NCBI GenBank assembly: GCA_017640665.1
Contig: JAEPQE010000001.1
Location: 1-64,000, forward strand
DNA: 64,000 bases
From: Balneolaceae bacterium
GTDB taxonomy: Bacteria > Bacteroidota > Rhodothermia > Balneolales > Balneolaceae
Direction of reading: 5' to 3'
In this document: positions 45,125 to 55,200 of the stretch, in pieces
Layout of the letters: each line of letters starts with the position of its first letter
How positions within the stretch are numbered: the stretch's first letter is position 1
Translations under genes and position numbers: made by a program
The notes under the pieces: generated by a model
The model's database searches: none
The model's input: only the letters and a program-made list of their open reading frames with translations
Told to the model about the DNA's origin: nothing

Positions 45125-47557
45125 ATGCTTAAAAATTACTTCAAAATAGCCCTCCGTAACCTTTCTAAACAAAAGCTTTACAGTTTTATAAATGTATTTG
45201 GTCTGGCTATTGGAATGGCTTTTTCCATTTTGGTTATCCTCTTTGTATTTGATGAACTCCGGTATGACCATTTTCATGAAAATAAGGAGGATATCTATCG
45301 GGTTTACCGTCAACCAACGTCTTCAAGCTCTCCAATAGATCTGGAGTTGGCTACCCCACTTCCTACCGGACAAGCCATGAAAGATGATTTTCCCGAAGTT
45401 GAAGAATTTGCAAGATTAACCCCTTTCGGTGGCTTTGTTATTCAAAAAGATGGTGAGTTAATCCAACAATCTGGGTTTGCTTACGGAGATCCGTCTGTAC
45501 TGGAAATGTTTACTTTCCCAACACTTTATGGTGACCCCTCTTCTGCATTAAACAATCCTTCCTCCATTGTAATTACAGAAGAAATAGCGGAGAAGTATTT
45601 CGGTAGTTCAAATGCTCTTGGTGAGATACTCTCAATAAGGCTAAACAATGAATTTCAAAATTTTGAAGTAACTGCTGTTCTGAAAGATATACCACAAAAC
45701 TCTTCGATACAGTTCAACCTGTTATTTTCAACCCAAACCATATTTAATAATTTTGAAAGATATGCCTCCATGACAGAACGTTGGGATGCATCGAGTACTG
45801 TCACCTTTGTAAAGCTTTTAGAAGGAACTGAAATAGAATTAGTTCGTGCGAAACTATCTGGTTTTATGGAAAAGTATCAATCTGCTATGTTTGATCAAAT
45901 GAGGGAACAAGGACGAATTGAAACCGGAGAGACTCCTTTCATTTATCAACTTCAACCTTTGCTTGACGTGCATTTAAATCCGGATATACCAGGCTCTTTT
46001 ACCTCCCCAAGCGATCCCAGGTATTCTCTTATATTAGCTGCTATAGCTACGGCAGTATTGTTAATCGCATGCTTCAATTTTATGATTCTTGCTATCGGTC
46101 GCTCTTCTAAAAGAATTAAAGAAGTTGGGCTTCGCAAAGTAATTGGAGCTCACCGTTCACAATTAATGCTTCAATTCTGGGGAGAAGCATTAATTATTAC
46201 TTTCCTGGCTTTCCTTGCTGGTTTTGTGTTAGCAGAGTTTTCGCTACCCATTTTTAATGAACTTTCGGGTAAAGAACTTTCAATGCTCAGTTTGTTTTCG
46301 AATAGCAAAGTAGTGGCAGGATTAATCGGGATATTTCTTTTTACAAGCTTGGTGGCAGGTAGTTACCCTGCATTATTTTTAGCCAATTTCCGACCAATAG
46401 AATCGCTTAAGCAAAAAATAAACCTGAGAAGCTCTGGTAGATTTACTAAAGGTTTGATTGTCACTCAGTTCGGTCTCACCATTTTTCTCATCGCTTCTAC
46501 TTTTATAATGACAGAACAGCTCCAGTTTATGCAGGAGAAAAATCTGGGATTTTCGGGCCAACAAATGGTGGTAATTCCAACAAATGGACTTGATGGGCAA
46601 AGAGTGATGGAAATCTATCAAAATGAATTTAACAGTAATCCGAACGTAATAAACGTATCAGGCGCTAACGTCTCGTTTGCAACCGGGCTTTGGAGACGCG
46701 GTTACAGATACGAAGGCGAAATTCATCAGGCTGCTGTTTTTCGTGTTGCACCTAATTATATCGAGACCATGGAAATGAATTTAGTTTCCGGGCGGAATTT
46801 TGATCCTTTACTTGCTTCTGACTCAACCCAAAGCATTATCGTAAATCAAACCTTTCTCGAAAATCATAATCTCAACCTTTCTGCTGTAGGCCAGTCTTTT
46901 CCGATAGATTGGGGCTGGATGGTTGACCCGATAATTATCGGTGTTGTCGAGGATTTCAATTATCAATCTCTGGAAAATGAAGTCGCTCCTGTAATGATTT
47001 ATATGAACCCCAGAGATCCGATTCTGAATTTAATGGTCAGAATCCGACCTGAACAAATGCAGGAAACTATTGCAGAGTTCGAAAATACATGGACTAGTAT
47101 CACTAATGAAGTTCCTTTCGAATACAGTTTTCTGGATGATGACATGAATAATCTATACGCTGAACAAGACAGATGGAGTAGAATTATTAGCTACAGTTCT
47201 TTTTTAGCCATTCTAATTGCCTGCTTAGGGCTCTTTGGTCTGGCAGGTTTAGTAGCAGTACAACGCCAAAAGGAAATTGGAATTCGTAAAGTCCTGGGTG
47301 CAACAACTTCAGGAATTACCGTAATGCTTTCTTCAGGATTTGCAAAGTTAGTGCTGCTTGCGCTTATTATTTCATCTCCTGTAGCGTGGTATGTAATGAA
47401 TAATTGGTTAAAAGATTTCGCATATAGAATTGAAATAAGTGCCTGGATTTTTATACTATCAGGGCTGATTGCTTTGGGTATCGCTTTACTTACAGTGAGT
47501 TATCAGTCTGTTAAAGCAGCGGTTCAGGATCCTGTAAATAACTTAAGAAGTGAATAG
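45125..47557 (+). CDS. permease P13 (QFWGE subgroup)
   Basis: 810 residues. It groups with P5 and P9: FtsX block 1 (about 298) reads LAIGRSSKRIKEVGLRKVIGAH followed by QFWGEA. Block 2 (about 688) reads AVQRQKEIGIRKVLGATT, also like P5 (AVNKTKEIG). The first periplasmic domain starts with QPTSSSSPIDLELATPLPTG. The second contains GLWRRGYRYEGEIHQ, matching GSNRYGFEVNDDE of P5 in position. The tail DPVNNLRSE departs from NPVDSLKSE, as does P11. Its subgroup mates lie in other positions of the array, so duplication was not simply of neighbours. P14 begins 3 nt after the stop. Confidence 0.92.
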   Translation: MLKNYFKIALRNLSKQKLYSFINVFGLAIGMAFSILVILFVFDELRYDHFHENKEDIYRVYRQPTSSSSPIDLELATPLPTGQAMKDDFPEVEEFARLTPFGGFVIQKDGELIQQSGFAYGDPSVLEMFTFPTLYGDPSSALNNPSSIVITEEIAEKYFGSSNALGEILSIRLNNEFQNFEVTAVLKDIPQNSSIQFNLLFSTQTIFNNFERYASMTERWDASSTVTFVKLLEGTEIELVRAKLSGFMEKYQSAMFDQMREQGRIETGETPFIYQLQPLLDVHLNPDIPGSFTSPSDPRYSLILAAIATAVLLIACFNFMILAIGRSSKRIKEVGLRKVIGAHRSQLMLQFWGEALIITFLAFLAGFVLAEFSLPIFNELSGKELSMLSLFSNSKVVAGLIGIFLFTSLVAGSYPALFLANFRPIESLKQKINLRSSGRFTKGLIVTQFGLTIFLIASTFIMTEQLQFMQEKNLGFSGQQMVVIPTNGLDGQRVMEIYQNEFNSNPNVINVSGANVSFATGLWRRGYRYEGEIHQAAVFRVAPNYIETMEMNLVSGRNFDPLLASDSTQSIIVNQTFLENHNLNLSAVGQSFPIDWGWMVDPIIIGVVEDFNYQSLENEVAPVMIYMNPRDPILNLMVRIRPEQMQETIAEFENTWTSITNEVPFEYSFLDDDMNNLYAEQDRWSRIISYSSFLAILIACLGLFGLAGLVAVQRQKEIGIRKVLGATTSGITVMLSSGFAKLVLLALIISSPVAWYVMNNWLKDFAYRIEISAWIFILSGLIALGIALLTVSYQSVKAAVQDPVNNLRSE

Positions 47558-47560
47558 TGT

Positions 47561-49948
47561 ATGATTAAGAATTATCTAAAAATTGCGTACAGGGGTTTCC
47601 TTAAAAGGAAAAGTTATTCGTTCATTAATCTTTTTGGGCTGTCCACCGGGATAGCCTGTTGTATAATAATCCTTCTATTTGTAACAGATGAACTTTCGTA
47701 CGATTCATTTCATGAAAATTCAGATAGGATTGTTCGTGTTCAAAGGCAGCAAATTAATAACATAGGAGATGTATCCCGAAATGCGGCAATAAATTATTCG
47801 CTAGCAGACTTAACCAAAGAACACATCGCTGATGTGGAAGCCACAACTCGTATTGCAAAACGTGAAGTACATGTCAAAATTGAGGATCAGGTATTTACTG
47901 AATCAGGTTTTCTTTTCGCCGAACCTTCTTTTTTTGATATGTTTTCTGTGAAACTACTTTCGGGTAGTACAGAAGCTTCACTTAGCTCGCCAATGTCGGT
48001 GCTTTTAACCCCCAAAATGGCTGTTAAATATTTTGGGGAAATGAGTCCGATTGGACAGACGCTAACCATTAACGATGAACATTTATTTACAGTAACCGGA
48101 ATTGTTCAGGAAATGCCTGGTAACTCTCATTTCCATTACGACTTCATCGCTTCTATGGAAAGCACTAAAAGCATGTTTTCAAATTCTATGTTTGAGCACT
48201 GGGGCAATATCTGGGTTTATACCTATGCTCTGATACGTGACGGGGCTGATATTGGAAACGTTCAAAGTGAATTAGATCAGATGATAAGTGAATTCGGACC
48301 TCCCGCACTTGCCCAATTCGGAGTAAGTTTTTACCTGCATCCACTTTCTGAGATCTACTTTTATTCCAAAACCAATTCAGAAATAGAACCATCAGGCAAT
48401 GCGCTTTTTGTGTACGTTTTTCTGGTTGTTGCAATACTCATTCTTCTGATCGCCTGTTTTAATTTCATTAATTTATCCACTGCGAGGTCGTCTTGGCGTG
48501 CTAAAGAAGTGGGAGTTAGAAAGGTATTGGGAGCCTCCAGAAAGAGCCTGATCAGGCAATTCCTTAGTGAGTCAGTTCTTTATTCTTTTGTCGCTTTTTT
48601 GCTCGCAATTTTGTTCATCGAATTTTCTTTACCCACCATTAATAATTTCCTTGCCAAAGATCTCAGCCTGAATCTTTTCAACGATTTCCAGTTATTGGCC
48701 GGGCTGATTTTTCTTTTTCTATTTGTTGGAATATTTGCAGGCAGCTATCCTTCACTCATTCTATCTGCATTTACGCCTTCAAAAGCACTAAAGGGAAATG
48801 GTAAATCTGAAGGTGGGTTTAATACTTACCTCAGGAAAGGACTTGTCGTATTCCAGTTTAGTATTTCCACAATACTTATCCTGGGTACTATGGTTGTGTA
48901 CACACAGTTACAGTTTATTAAGAACAAAGATATAGGACTGAATAAAGATCAGGTTATCGTTCTGAAACTGAATAACCCTGACTCAAGGAGTCAAACTAAT
49001 TCTCTTAAACAGGCTTTATTGTCGAACACCAATATTCTTGGAGTTGCAGGAGTATCAGATGAATTACCAACTTCATTAAATTCGTGGAGAGTTAGAAAAC
49101 CGGGAGCCAGTGCCGAGACTGAGGAGCTGCTAAAAGTTATGGCTGTAGACCCGAACTTTTTCAAGGTTCTTGATATAGAATTAGTTTCAGGAAGGAATTT
49201 TTCTGAGGAAAGAATTTCTGATCTAAATTCCGCAGTAATACTCAATCAGACTGCAGCAGAACATTTTGGCTTTGAAACCCCGGTAGGCGAACAGCTATAC
49301 TTTTCTACAACCGACAGAACAACAGAAATTATCGGGATAAGCGAAGATTTCCACAATCAATCACTTCATTCAGATATCATTCCTATTGCCTTCCATTTCT
49401 ATCCAACTTGGATCGATAACTTGTATATCAAAGTATCAGCAGATAACCTTTCTGAAACAATTAACGCTATTGAAAACGAATGGAGATCTAATTATCCGGG
49501 CTCTCCTTTTGAGTATAGCTTTCTGGACAATTCATTTGAGCAACTATATCAAGCCGATCAAAAATTGGGAGTCTTAATTGGCATATTTTCTTTATTAGCA
49601 ATTGTGATTGCTTCTTTAGGCCTGCTCGGTCTTGCTTCCTTTACAACAGAACTCAGGTTTAAAGAAATCGGGGTCAGGAAAGTTCTGGGAGCTTCTATTT
49701 CAGATATATTACAGCTGTTATCAAAAGATTATTTCTTATTACTAATCATCAGTATGGTTGTTGCTATTCCAACTGCATACTTCATTATGCAGTCCTGGCT
49801 AACAAATTTTACCTACCGGATTTCATTTAGTCCATGGTTATTTGCAGGTGCCGCCGCTATTACAATTTTAATTGCTTTATTTGCTGTAAGTACACAATCA
49901 ATAAAAGCAGCTACTATGAATCCTGTTGATAGTTTAAAAAGCGAGTAA
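47561..49948 (+). CDS. permease P14 (duplicated MacB/FtsX type)
   Basis: 795 residues, the last permease, 18 nt before ATPase 2. Both FtsX blocks carry RKVLGAS: NLSTARSSWRAKEVGVRKVLGAS near 280, followed by QFLSES, and TELRFKEIGVRKVLGAS near 673. The two halves are thus more alike here than in the other paralogues, where block 1 usually differs. TM1 has the Cys pair IACCIIILLF. After it comes SYDSFHENSDRIVRVQ, close to P1 (SYDSFHENSDRIVRV). A possible relation between the first and last permeases of the array is worth testing. Tail NPVDSLKSE. Confidence 0.92.
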   Translation: MIKNYLKIAYRGFLKRKSYSFINLFGLSTGIACCIIILLFVTDELSYDSFHENSDRIVRVQRQQINNIGDVSRNAAINYSLADLTKEHIADVEATTRIAKREVHVKIEDQVFTESGFLFAEPSFFDMFSVKLLSGSTEASLSSPMSVLLTPKMAVKYFGEMSPIGQTLTINDEHLFTVTGIVQEMPGNSHFHYDFIASMESTKSMFSNSMFEHWGNIWVYTYALIRDGADIGNVQSELDQMISEFGPPALAQFGVSFYLHPLSEIYFYSKTNSEIEPSGNALFVYVFLVVAILILLIACFNFINLSTARSSWRAKEVGVRKVLGASRKSLIRQFLSESVLYSFVAFLLAILFIEFSLPTINNFLAKDLSLNLFNDFQLLAGLIFLFLFVGIFAGSYPSLILSAFTPSKALKGNGKSEGGFNTYLRKGLVVFQFSISTILILGTMVVYTQLQFIKNKDIGLNKDQVIVLKLNNPDSRSQTNSLKQALLSNTNILGVAGVSDELPTSLNSWRVRKPGASAETEELLKVMAVDPNFFKVLDIELVSGRNFSEERISDLNSAVILNQTAAEHFGFETPVGEQLYFSTTDRTTEIIGISEDFHNQSLHSDIIPIAFHFYPTWIDNLYIKVSADNLSETINAIENEWRSNYPGSPFEYSFLDNSFEQLYQADQKLGVLIGIFSLLAIVIASLGLLGLASFTTELRFKEIGVRKVLGASISDILQLLSKDYFLLLIISMVVAIPTAYFIMQSWLTNFTYRISFSPWLFAGAAAITILIALFAVSTQSIKAATMNPVDSLKSE

Positions 49949-49966
49949 AAATTTTATATTCAATCT

Positions 49967-50650
49967 ATGATCAAACTTACAAACATCGATAAATACCTGG
50001 ATAAAAAATTCCAGCGGACTTTTATACTTAAAGATATTAACCTGGAACTGGAACAAGGTGAATTTGCCTCCATTATGGGGCCTAGTGGGGCCGGGAAATC
50101 TACTCTTTTGAATATCCTGGGCTTTCTTGATGATGCCAATAGTGGTGAATATCACTTCTTTGATGAACCCGTTCATAATCTTTCAGAAAAACAGAAGTCT
50201 CAATACCATAAATCTCATATTGGTTTTGTATTTCAGGCTTACCATCTGATTGATGAACTAACCGTATATGAGAATATTGAGATGCCACTTCTTTACCGAA
50301 AGGTTAAAGGAAGTGAGCGTAAGGGAATGGTAGCCGAAATACTCGATCGCTTTAATATGGTTGCCAAGAAGGATTTATTCCCCCATCAACTTTCCGGCGG
50401 ACAACAACAACTGGTGGGAGTTGCAAGAGCGTTAATTGGAAGTCCAAAACTAATTCTGGCAGATGAACCTACCGGAAATCTCCACTCCGATCAGGCTGCA
50501 GAAATCATGGAATTGTTTCAAAGCTTGAATAAGGAAGGAGTAACTATCGTTCAGGTTACACATTCTGAAAAGATGGCATCCTACGGAAATCGGATTATCA
50601 AAATGCAGGATGGGATGTTGCTGGAGAACTTCCCGCACATGGCAGACTGA
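49967..50650 (+). CDS. atypical MacB-type ABC ATPase 2
   Basis: 227 residues, collinear with ATPase 1. Walker A GPSGAGKST (38-46), Q-loop VFQAYHL, signature LSGGQ (142-146), Walker B LILADEPT and H-loop VTHS are intact. Two conserved positions differ. Leu149 replaces the Arg of LSGGQQQR, and His173 replaces the D-loop Asp (GNLHS, where ATPase 1 has GNLDS). The D-loop Asp helps communication between the two ATP sites. The protein may hydrolyse poorly as a homodimer or pair with ATPase 1. It ends the fourth unit, after P14, and is the only ATPase inside units 2-4. The change could also be neutral variation. Confidence 0.9.
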   Translation: MIKLTNIDKYLDKKFQRTFILKDINLELEQGEFASIMGPSGAGKSTLLNILGFLDDANSGEYHFFDEPVHNLSEKQKSQYHKSHIGFVFQAYHLIDELTVYENIEMPLLYRKVKGSERKGMVAEILDRFNMVAKKDLFPHQLSGGQQQLVGVARALIGSPKLILADEPTGNLHSDQAAEIMELFQSLNKEGVTIVQVTHSEKMASYGNRIIKMQDGMLLENFPHMAD

Positions 50651-50673
50651 CTTCTACAGAATACCTTTAAGTT

Positions 50674-50750
50674 GTCATTGCGGACTTGATCCACAATCTG
50701 GAGCTTTGTTATGACTCAGGATTCCAGGTCTTCGCCCGGAATGGAATGAC
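50674..50750. repeat. palindromic intergenic repeat (GTCATT...AATGAC)
   Basis: An imperfect inverted repeat with ends GTCATT and AATGAC and a core CGGACTTGATCC...ATCTGG / GGATTCC...CCGGAATGG. The 50674-50704 half matches 59203-59233 in the CGGACTTGATC and ATCTG parts. It fills the gap between the convergent ATPase 2 and rnhA genes and could end both transcripts. Confidence 0.6.
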
Positions 50751-50775
50751 TTTATATAAGTAATCGAGTCTAAAA

Positions 50776-51219
50776 CTAAAACTTCTTGCTCTCGGCCACG
50801 GCCAATTGATCGACTCGTTCGTTGAGTTCCAGACCCGAATGTCCTTTTACTTTGATCCAGCTTATTGTGTGACCATTCATTGCTTTAAGTATCTGCTCCC
50901 AAAGTTCCTTGTTCTCAACGGGTTTCTTATCAGCTTTTCGCCATCCCTTCTTTTGCCAGTTTTCGATCCACCCTTTCGTCATCGCATTGATAATTAACGC
51001 ACTGTCGCTATGTATTTTAACATGGCAGGGTTTTTTCATGGCTTTAAGAGCCTCGATCACCGCCTTCATTTCCATACGGTTATTCGTGGTTTGAGGATCG
51101 CCACCCGAAAGCTCTTTCTCTTTCCCTTTATAAATTAAGATGGCTCCCCAACCTCCCGGGCCGGGATTTCCCGAACAAGCCCCATCGGTGTAAACAATTA
51201 CTTCAGGAAGTGCTGACAT
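50776..51219 (-). CDS. rnhA: ribonuclease HI
   Basis: 147 residues, the usual length of bacterial RNase HI, which cuts the RNA strand of RNA-DNA hybrids in the cytoplasm. The catalytic carboxylates are visible: Asp in YTDGACSGNPGPGGWG, Glu in NNRMEMKAV, Asp in IHSDSALIINA and the last Asp in ELNERVDQLA. The basic handle region (GWIENWQKKGWRKADKKPVEN) and the WIKVKGHSG motif are present. The N-terminus overlaps the end of pyrF by 17 bases, so the two genes form one minus-strand unit and the start MSALPEV may be coupled to pyrF translation. Confidence 0.95.
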   Translation of the reverse strand: MSALPEVIVYTDGACSGNPGPGGWGAILIYKGKEKELSGGDPQTTNNRMEMKAVIEALKAMKKPCHVKIHSDSALIINAMTKGWIENWQKKGWRKADKKPVENKELWEQILKAMNGHTISWIKVKGHSGLELNERVDQLAVAESKKF

Positions 51220-52051
51220 ACTGCTCCGTTATCTTTGAAATTCTATCCTTCATTGTTTTTGCACTTTCTGACACATGTTCAATCCAGTTTTCCTGATCTG
51301 AGCCTGCATAGATAATTCCTCTGCTGGAATTAATCAACGGAATACCATCGTGATCCCTCAATGAGTTTGCCAGTTCTTGTATAGAACCTCCTTGTGCACC
51401 AATTCCGGGAATCAATAAACTTCCATTGGAGTGATGCTGAATTACTATTTTGGCTTCCTCTGCCTGAGTAGCACCAATCACCATGCCAAGATGTGTTTCT
51501 ACCTGAACCGACCACTCGAATAGCTCATGCGCAATATATTCTGCCATGCTATCAAATCCTTCAAAAGGTTTCTTCAGAAAGTCTGTTGCTCCGGGATTAG
51601 AGGTCAAAGTAAGTACGTAAATGGCTTTACTTTCATCCTTGGCAAAAGCATCCAGTGTTTCAAAACCCATAAGTGGGTTTAAAGTAATTGCGTCAACATC
51701 AAAACCATCAAAAAAAGCTTTTTTATAATGCTCGGCTGTAGAACTGATGTCTCCTCGTTTTGCATCTGCTATTATGATGCGATCATCCGGAATATGATTA
51801 ACCACTTCCTGAAATACAGCCAATCCATGAATTCCCAGTGCCTCGAAAAAAGCGAGATTGGGTTTATAAGCAGCGCATGAATCATATGTGTAATCAATTA
51901 CCATCTTACAGAAAAAAGCGACCTGCTCTTCAGGAGTATCAAATTTACTTTTTATTGCCTCTGGGAGAAGATCCAGATTAGGATCAAGTCCCACACATAG
52001 TGTTGATTGAGATAGGTTAACTGCTTGTTGAAGCTTTTCTAAGTAGATCAT
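51203..52051 (-). CDS. pyrF: orotidine 5'-phosphate decarboxylase, type 2
   Basis: About 282 residues from ATG 52051. A TTG two codons upstream (52057) also keeps the frame open. The enzyme makes UMP from OMP, the last step of pyrimidine synthesis. Seen are LCVGLDPNLDLLP near the start, the catalytic K-x-D region as IIADAKRGDISSTAEHY, and the phosphate-binding LLIPGIGAQGG. Length and wording fit the longer type 2 form (PyrF family 2), not the 230-residue form. It is upstream of rnhA in the same direction and overlaps it. The gap 52058-52261 to the divergent gene has no obvious feature besides AT-rich sequence. Confidence 0.93.
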   Translation of the reverse strand: MIYLEKLQQAVNLSQSTLCVGLDPNLDLLPEAIKSKFDTPEEQVAFFCKMVIDYTYDSCAAYKPNLAFFEALGIHGLAVFQEVVNHIPDDRIIIADAKRGDISSTAEHYKKAFFDGFDVDAITLNPLMGFETLDAFAKDESKAIYVLTLTSNPGATDFLKKPFEGFDSMAEYIAHELFEWSVQVETHLGMVIGATQAEEAKIVIQHHSNGSLLIPGIGAQGGSIQELANSLRDHDGIPLINSSRGIIYAGSDQENWIEHVSESAKTMKDRISKITEQYVSTS

Positions 52052-52261
52052 TAACAATGGTAAGTTTTACACTGCTAAAATATTAATACTGTTGCTGGAA
52101 TGCGACCTTAGTTTGACATGATGAACGTTGAGAGTTGAGATTGCCTTACAACCAACTCATAGCTTTCAACTCCCACTGTAGCATAAGTTTATAAATGAAA
52201 AAAATTTGGTGAATAGCTGTTTTTCTTTAGCTTCCATGATATTCAAACTAATTACGGTATA

Positions 52262-55200
52262 ATGATCTCCAAACAGCTTTTTCAGCAAACGTATTTCACT
52301 TTTCTAATTATCATATTCAGTTTTACCACAACCATCCCGCTTATCGCACAGGATGAACCAGTAGACTCTGATTCTACTGAGAAAAAAATCAGTAACGGAG
52401 ACCTTCCGTTAGAAGCCGGGCGTACTTTTTCTTTTGATGTGAATGAAGGCTCCTGGATTTCGCTTGATGTTAGCCCTGATGGAGAAACCATTGTGTTTGA
52501 TTTTCTCGGTGATCTTTATACCCTACCGATTTCAGGAGGCGAAGCAACTCAAATTACAGAAGGGATGCAGTTTGATAGCCAGCCACGTTTCAGTCCGGAT
52601 GGGAAAAAAGTAGTATTTATTTCTGATGCTTCTGGCGGAGAAGGAGTTTGGACCATTGATCTCGCTTCAGAAGACATGGAGAAAAAACAGATTACTAAGG
52701 GAAAAAGTAACGAATATCAGTCTCCGGAATGGGCACCGGATGGTAACTATATCATAGCCTCTAAAAACTCTCCCGGTAATCATAAAATCTGGATGTATCA
52801 TGTTGATGGGGGTTCTGGAGTTGCTTTGGTAAAAGAACCGGGAAGCTTAAGAATGACTGAAGGTGCCTTCAGCCCGGATGGACGATATGTTTGGTTTTCA
52901 AGACGAAGTGGAACATGGAATTACAACGCTTCGATGCCACAATACCAGATCGCAACTTATGATCGTGAAACAGGTGATATCACTACACAAGCTTCAAGAT
53001 ACGGGTCTTCTTTCCGCGCCACTCCTTCTAACGATGGAAACCATTTAGTGTATGGATCTCGCTATGATGAACACACAGGTTTAGTAATTCGCGACCTTAA
53101 TACAGGTGACGAGAGGTGGCTTGCCTACCCTGTACAACGAGATGATCAGGAATCCAGAGCATCCAGAGATGTACTTCCCGGAATCTCTTTTACTCCCGAT
53201 GACCAATTTGTAGTGGCTTCTTATGGAGGGAAAATCTGGAAAATCCCCACTTCCGGAGGAGATGCCATTGAGATTCCATTTAGCATAAATGGATCCATTG
53301 AGCTTGGTCCTGAATTAGATTTTGAATATCCGATTTCTGATAGCGAAGACTTCATCATTACTCAAATCCGGGATGCAGTTCCATCACCAGATGGAAAGAA
53401 AATTGCTTTTACAGCCTTAAATGAAGTCTACACTATGGATTTCCCAAATGGAACCCCGAAAAAGCTTGTGGATTTGGATGAAACTCAGGCTCAGCCTGTT
53501 TGGTCTCCTAATGGAGGATGGATCGCCTTTGTAACATGGCAACCCGAGGGTGGAAAAGTCTACAAAGTACAGCCTAATGGGAGAAACCTGACCCAACTGA
53601 ATGAAGACAACGGAGTGTATCAACATCCGGTATGGAGCAATGATAACAGTCGAATTGTACTCGTTAATGGTGATTCAGAAGGGTTCCGGAATGCGACACG
53701 GAGAACAGCATTCAGAGGAACTTCGAATTTAGTCTGGATCAGTGCTGATGGCGGGCCTGATAACTTTATTGCTTTCTCGAATGGTCGTTCAAACCCTCAT
53801 TTTGTAAAAGGGAATGATCGGATTTTCTTATCCAGTTTTAACGGGCTTACTTCCATTCGTTGGGATGGCACTGATGAAAAGGAGCATTTAAAAGTTCAGG
53901 GAAGTCCGGCTCCGAACTCTTCATTCAGTCCAAGAGCCTCCTGGATCAGAATGGCCCCTGAAGGAGATAAAGCCTTGGCTCAGCTTGGATATGATTTATA
54001 TGTAGTTACTGTTCCTCAAATTGGTGGTGAAGCCCCGACAATCAGAGTTGGTGGATCCAGTTCTTTCCCTACGGATAAACTCACTGATATCGGAGCTCAG
54101 TTTCCTGCCTGGGGATGGGAAGCAAACAACATACATTGGTCTATCGGAAATGCGCATATACGCTATAGCATGGATGATGCGAAAGCTCATAAAGATAGTG
54201 TAGAAGCTGCCAAAGAGCTGAAGAAAGAACAAGACGAAGCTAAAGATTCAGATGAAGATGTTGAGGAAGAAGAGGAAGCTGACACCGACGAAGAAAAAGA
54301 AGAAAAGAAAGAAGACGAAGGGTATAAACCTCTGGAAAAACGTATCGAGGTAAAAGCAAAAAGAGATACTCCGGAAGGCACCATTGTTTTACGGGGAGGA
54401 ACCGCAATAACTATGGATGGAGATGAGATTATTCGAAATGCAGATATCCTTATCGTCAATAATCGGATTCAGGAAGTAGGTTCCCGTGGTTCTTTTGCAA
54501 TACCTGAGGGAGCAGAAATTATGGACATGTCGGGTAAAACAATACTTCCTGGTTTTGTGGATACTCATGCCCACTTCAGACATCCGGTAAATCTGCACCG
54601 TGGACAGTTCTGGTCTTATCTTACAAATCTCGCCTTTGGGGTAATTACTACACGTGACCCACAAACGGCTACTACCGATGTGCTCACTTATGGGGATTTG
54701 GTTGATGCTGGCGAGTTACTCGGACCTCGGGTCTATTCTACTGGCCCTGGTGTATTCAGTAGCGAGAATATCAAAAGTCTTGAACATGCTCAGGATGTTC
54801 TGATGAGATACAGCTCTTATTACAATACTAAAACCATCAAAATGTATGGGGCCGGAAACCGGGAACAGCGTCAATGGATTATCGAAGCTGCCCGGGAACA
54901 GGAACTGATGCCAACCACAGAAGGATCGCTGGATTTCAAGGAAAATCTTACCCAGGTTATTGATGGATACCCCGGACATGAACACTCCTTCCCTGTTTTT
55001 CCTTTATATAAAGATGTAGTTGATTTGGTGGCATTCTCGAATACAGCATATACCCCTACTCTTTTAGTTGCCTATGGTGGCCCATGGACTGAAAACTATT
55101 TCTATTCTACCGAACGCCCTCATGATAATGAAAAACTAAACCGGTTCATGCCTCATGAAAATCTGGATTCCAGATCACGCAGGAGAAATGCAGGATGGTT

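Noticed and set aside
12961-50650. Permease array as part of a transposon or phage
   Set aside because: No transposase, integrase, terminal repeats or target-site duplications are seen, and style and strand are uniform.
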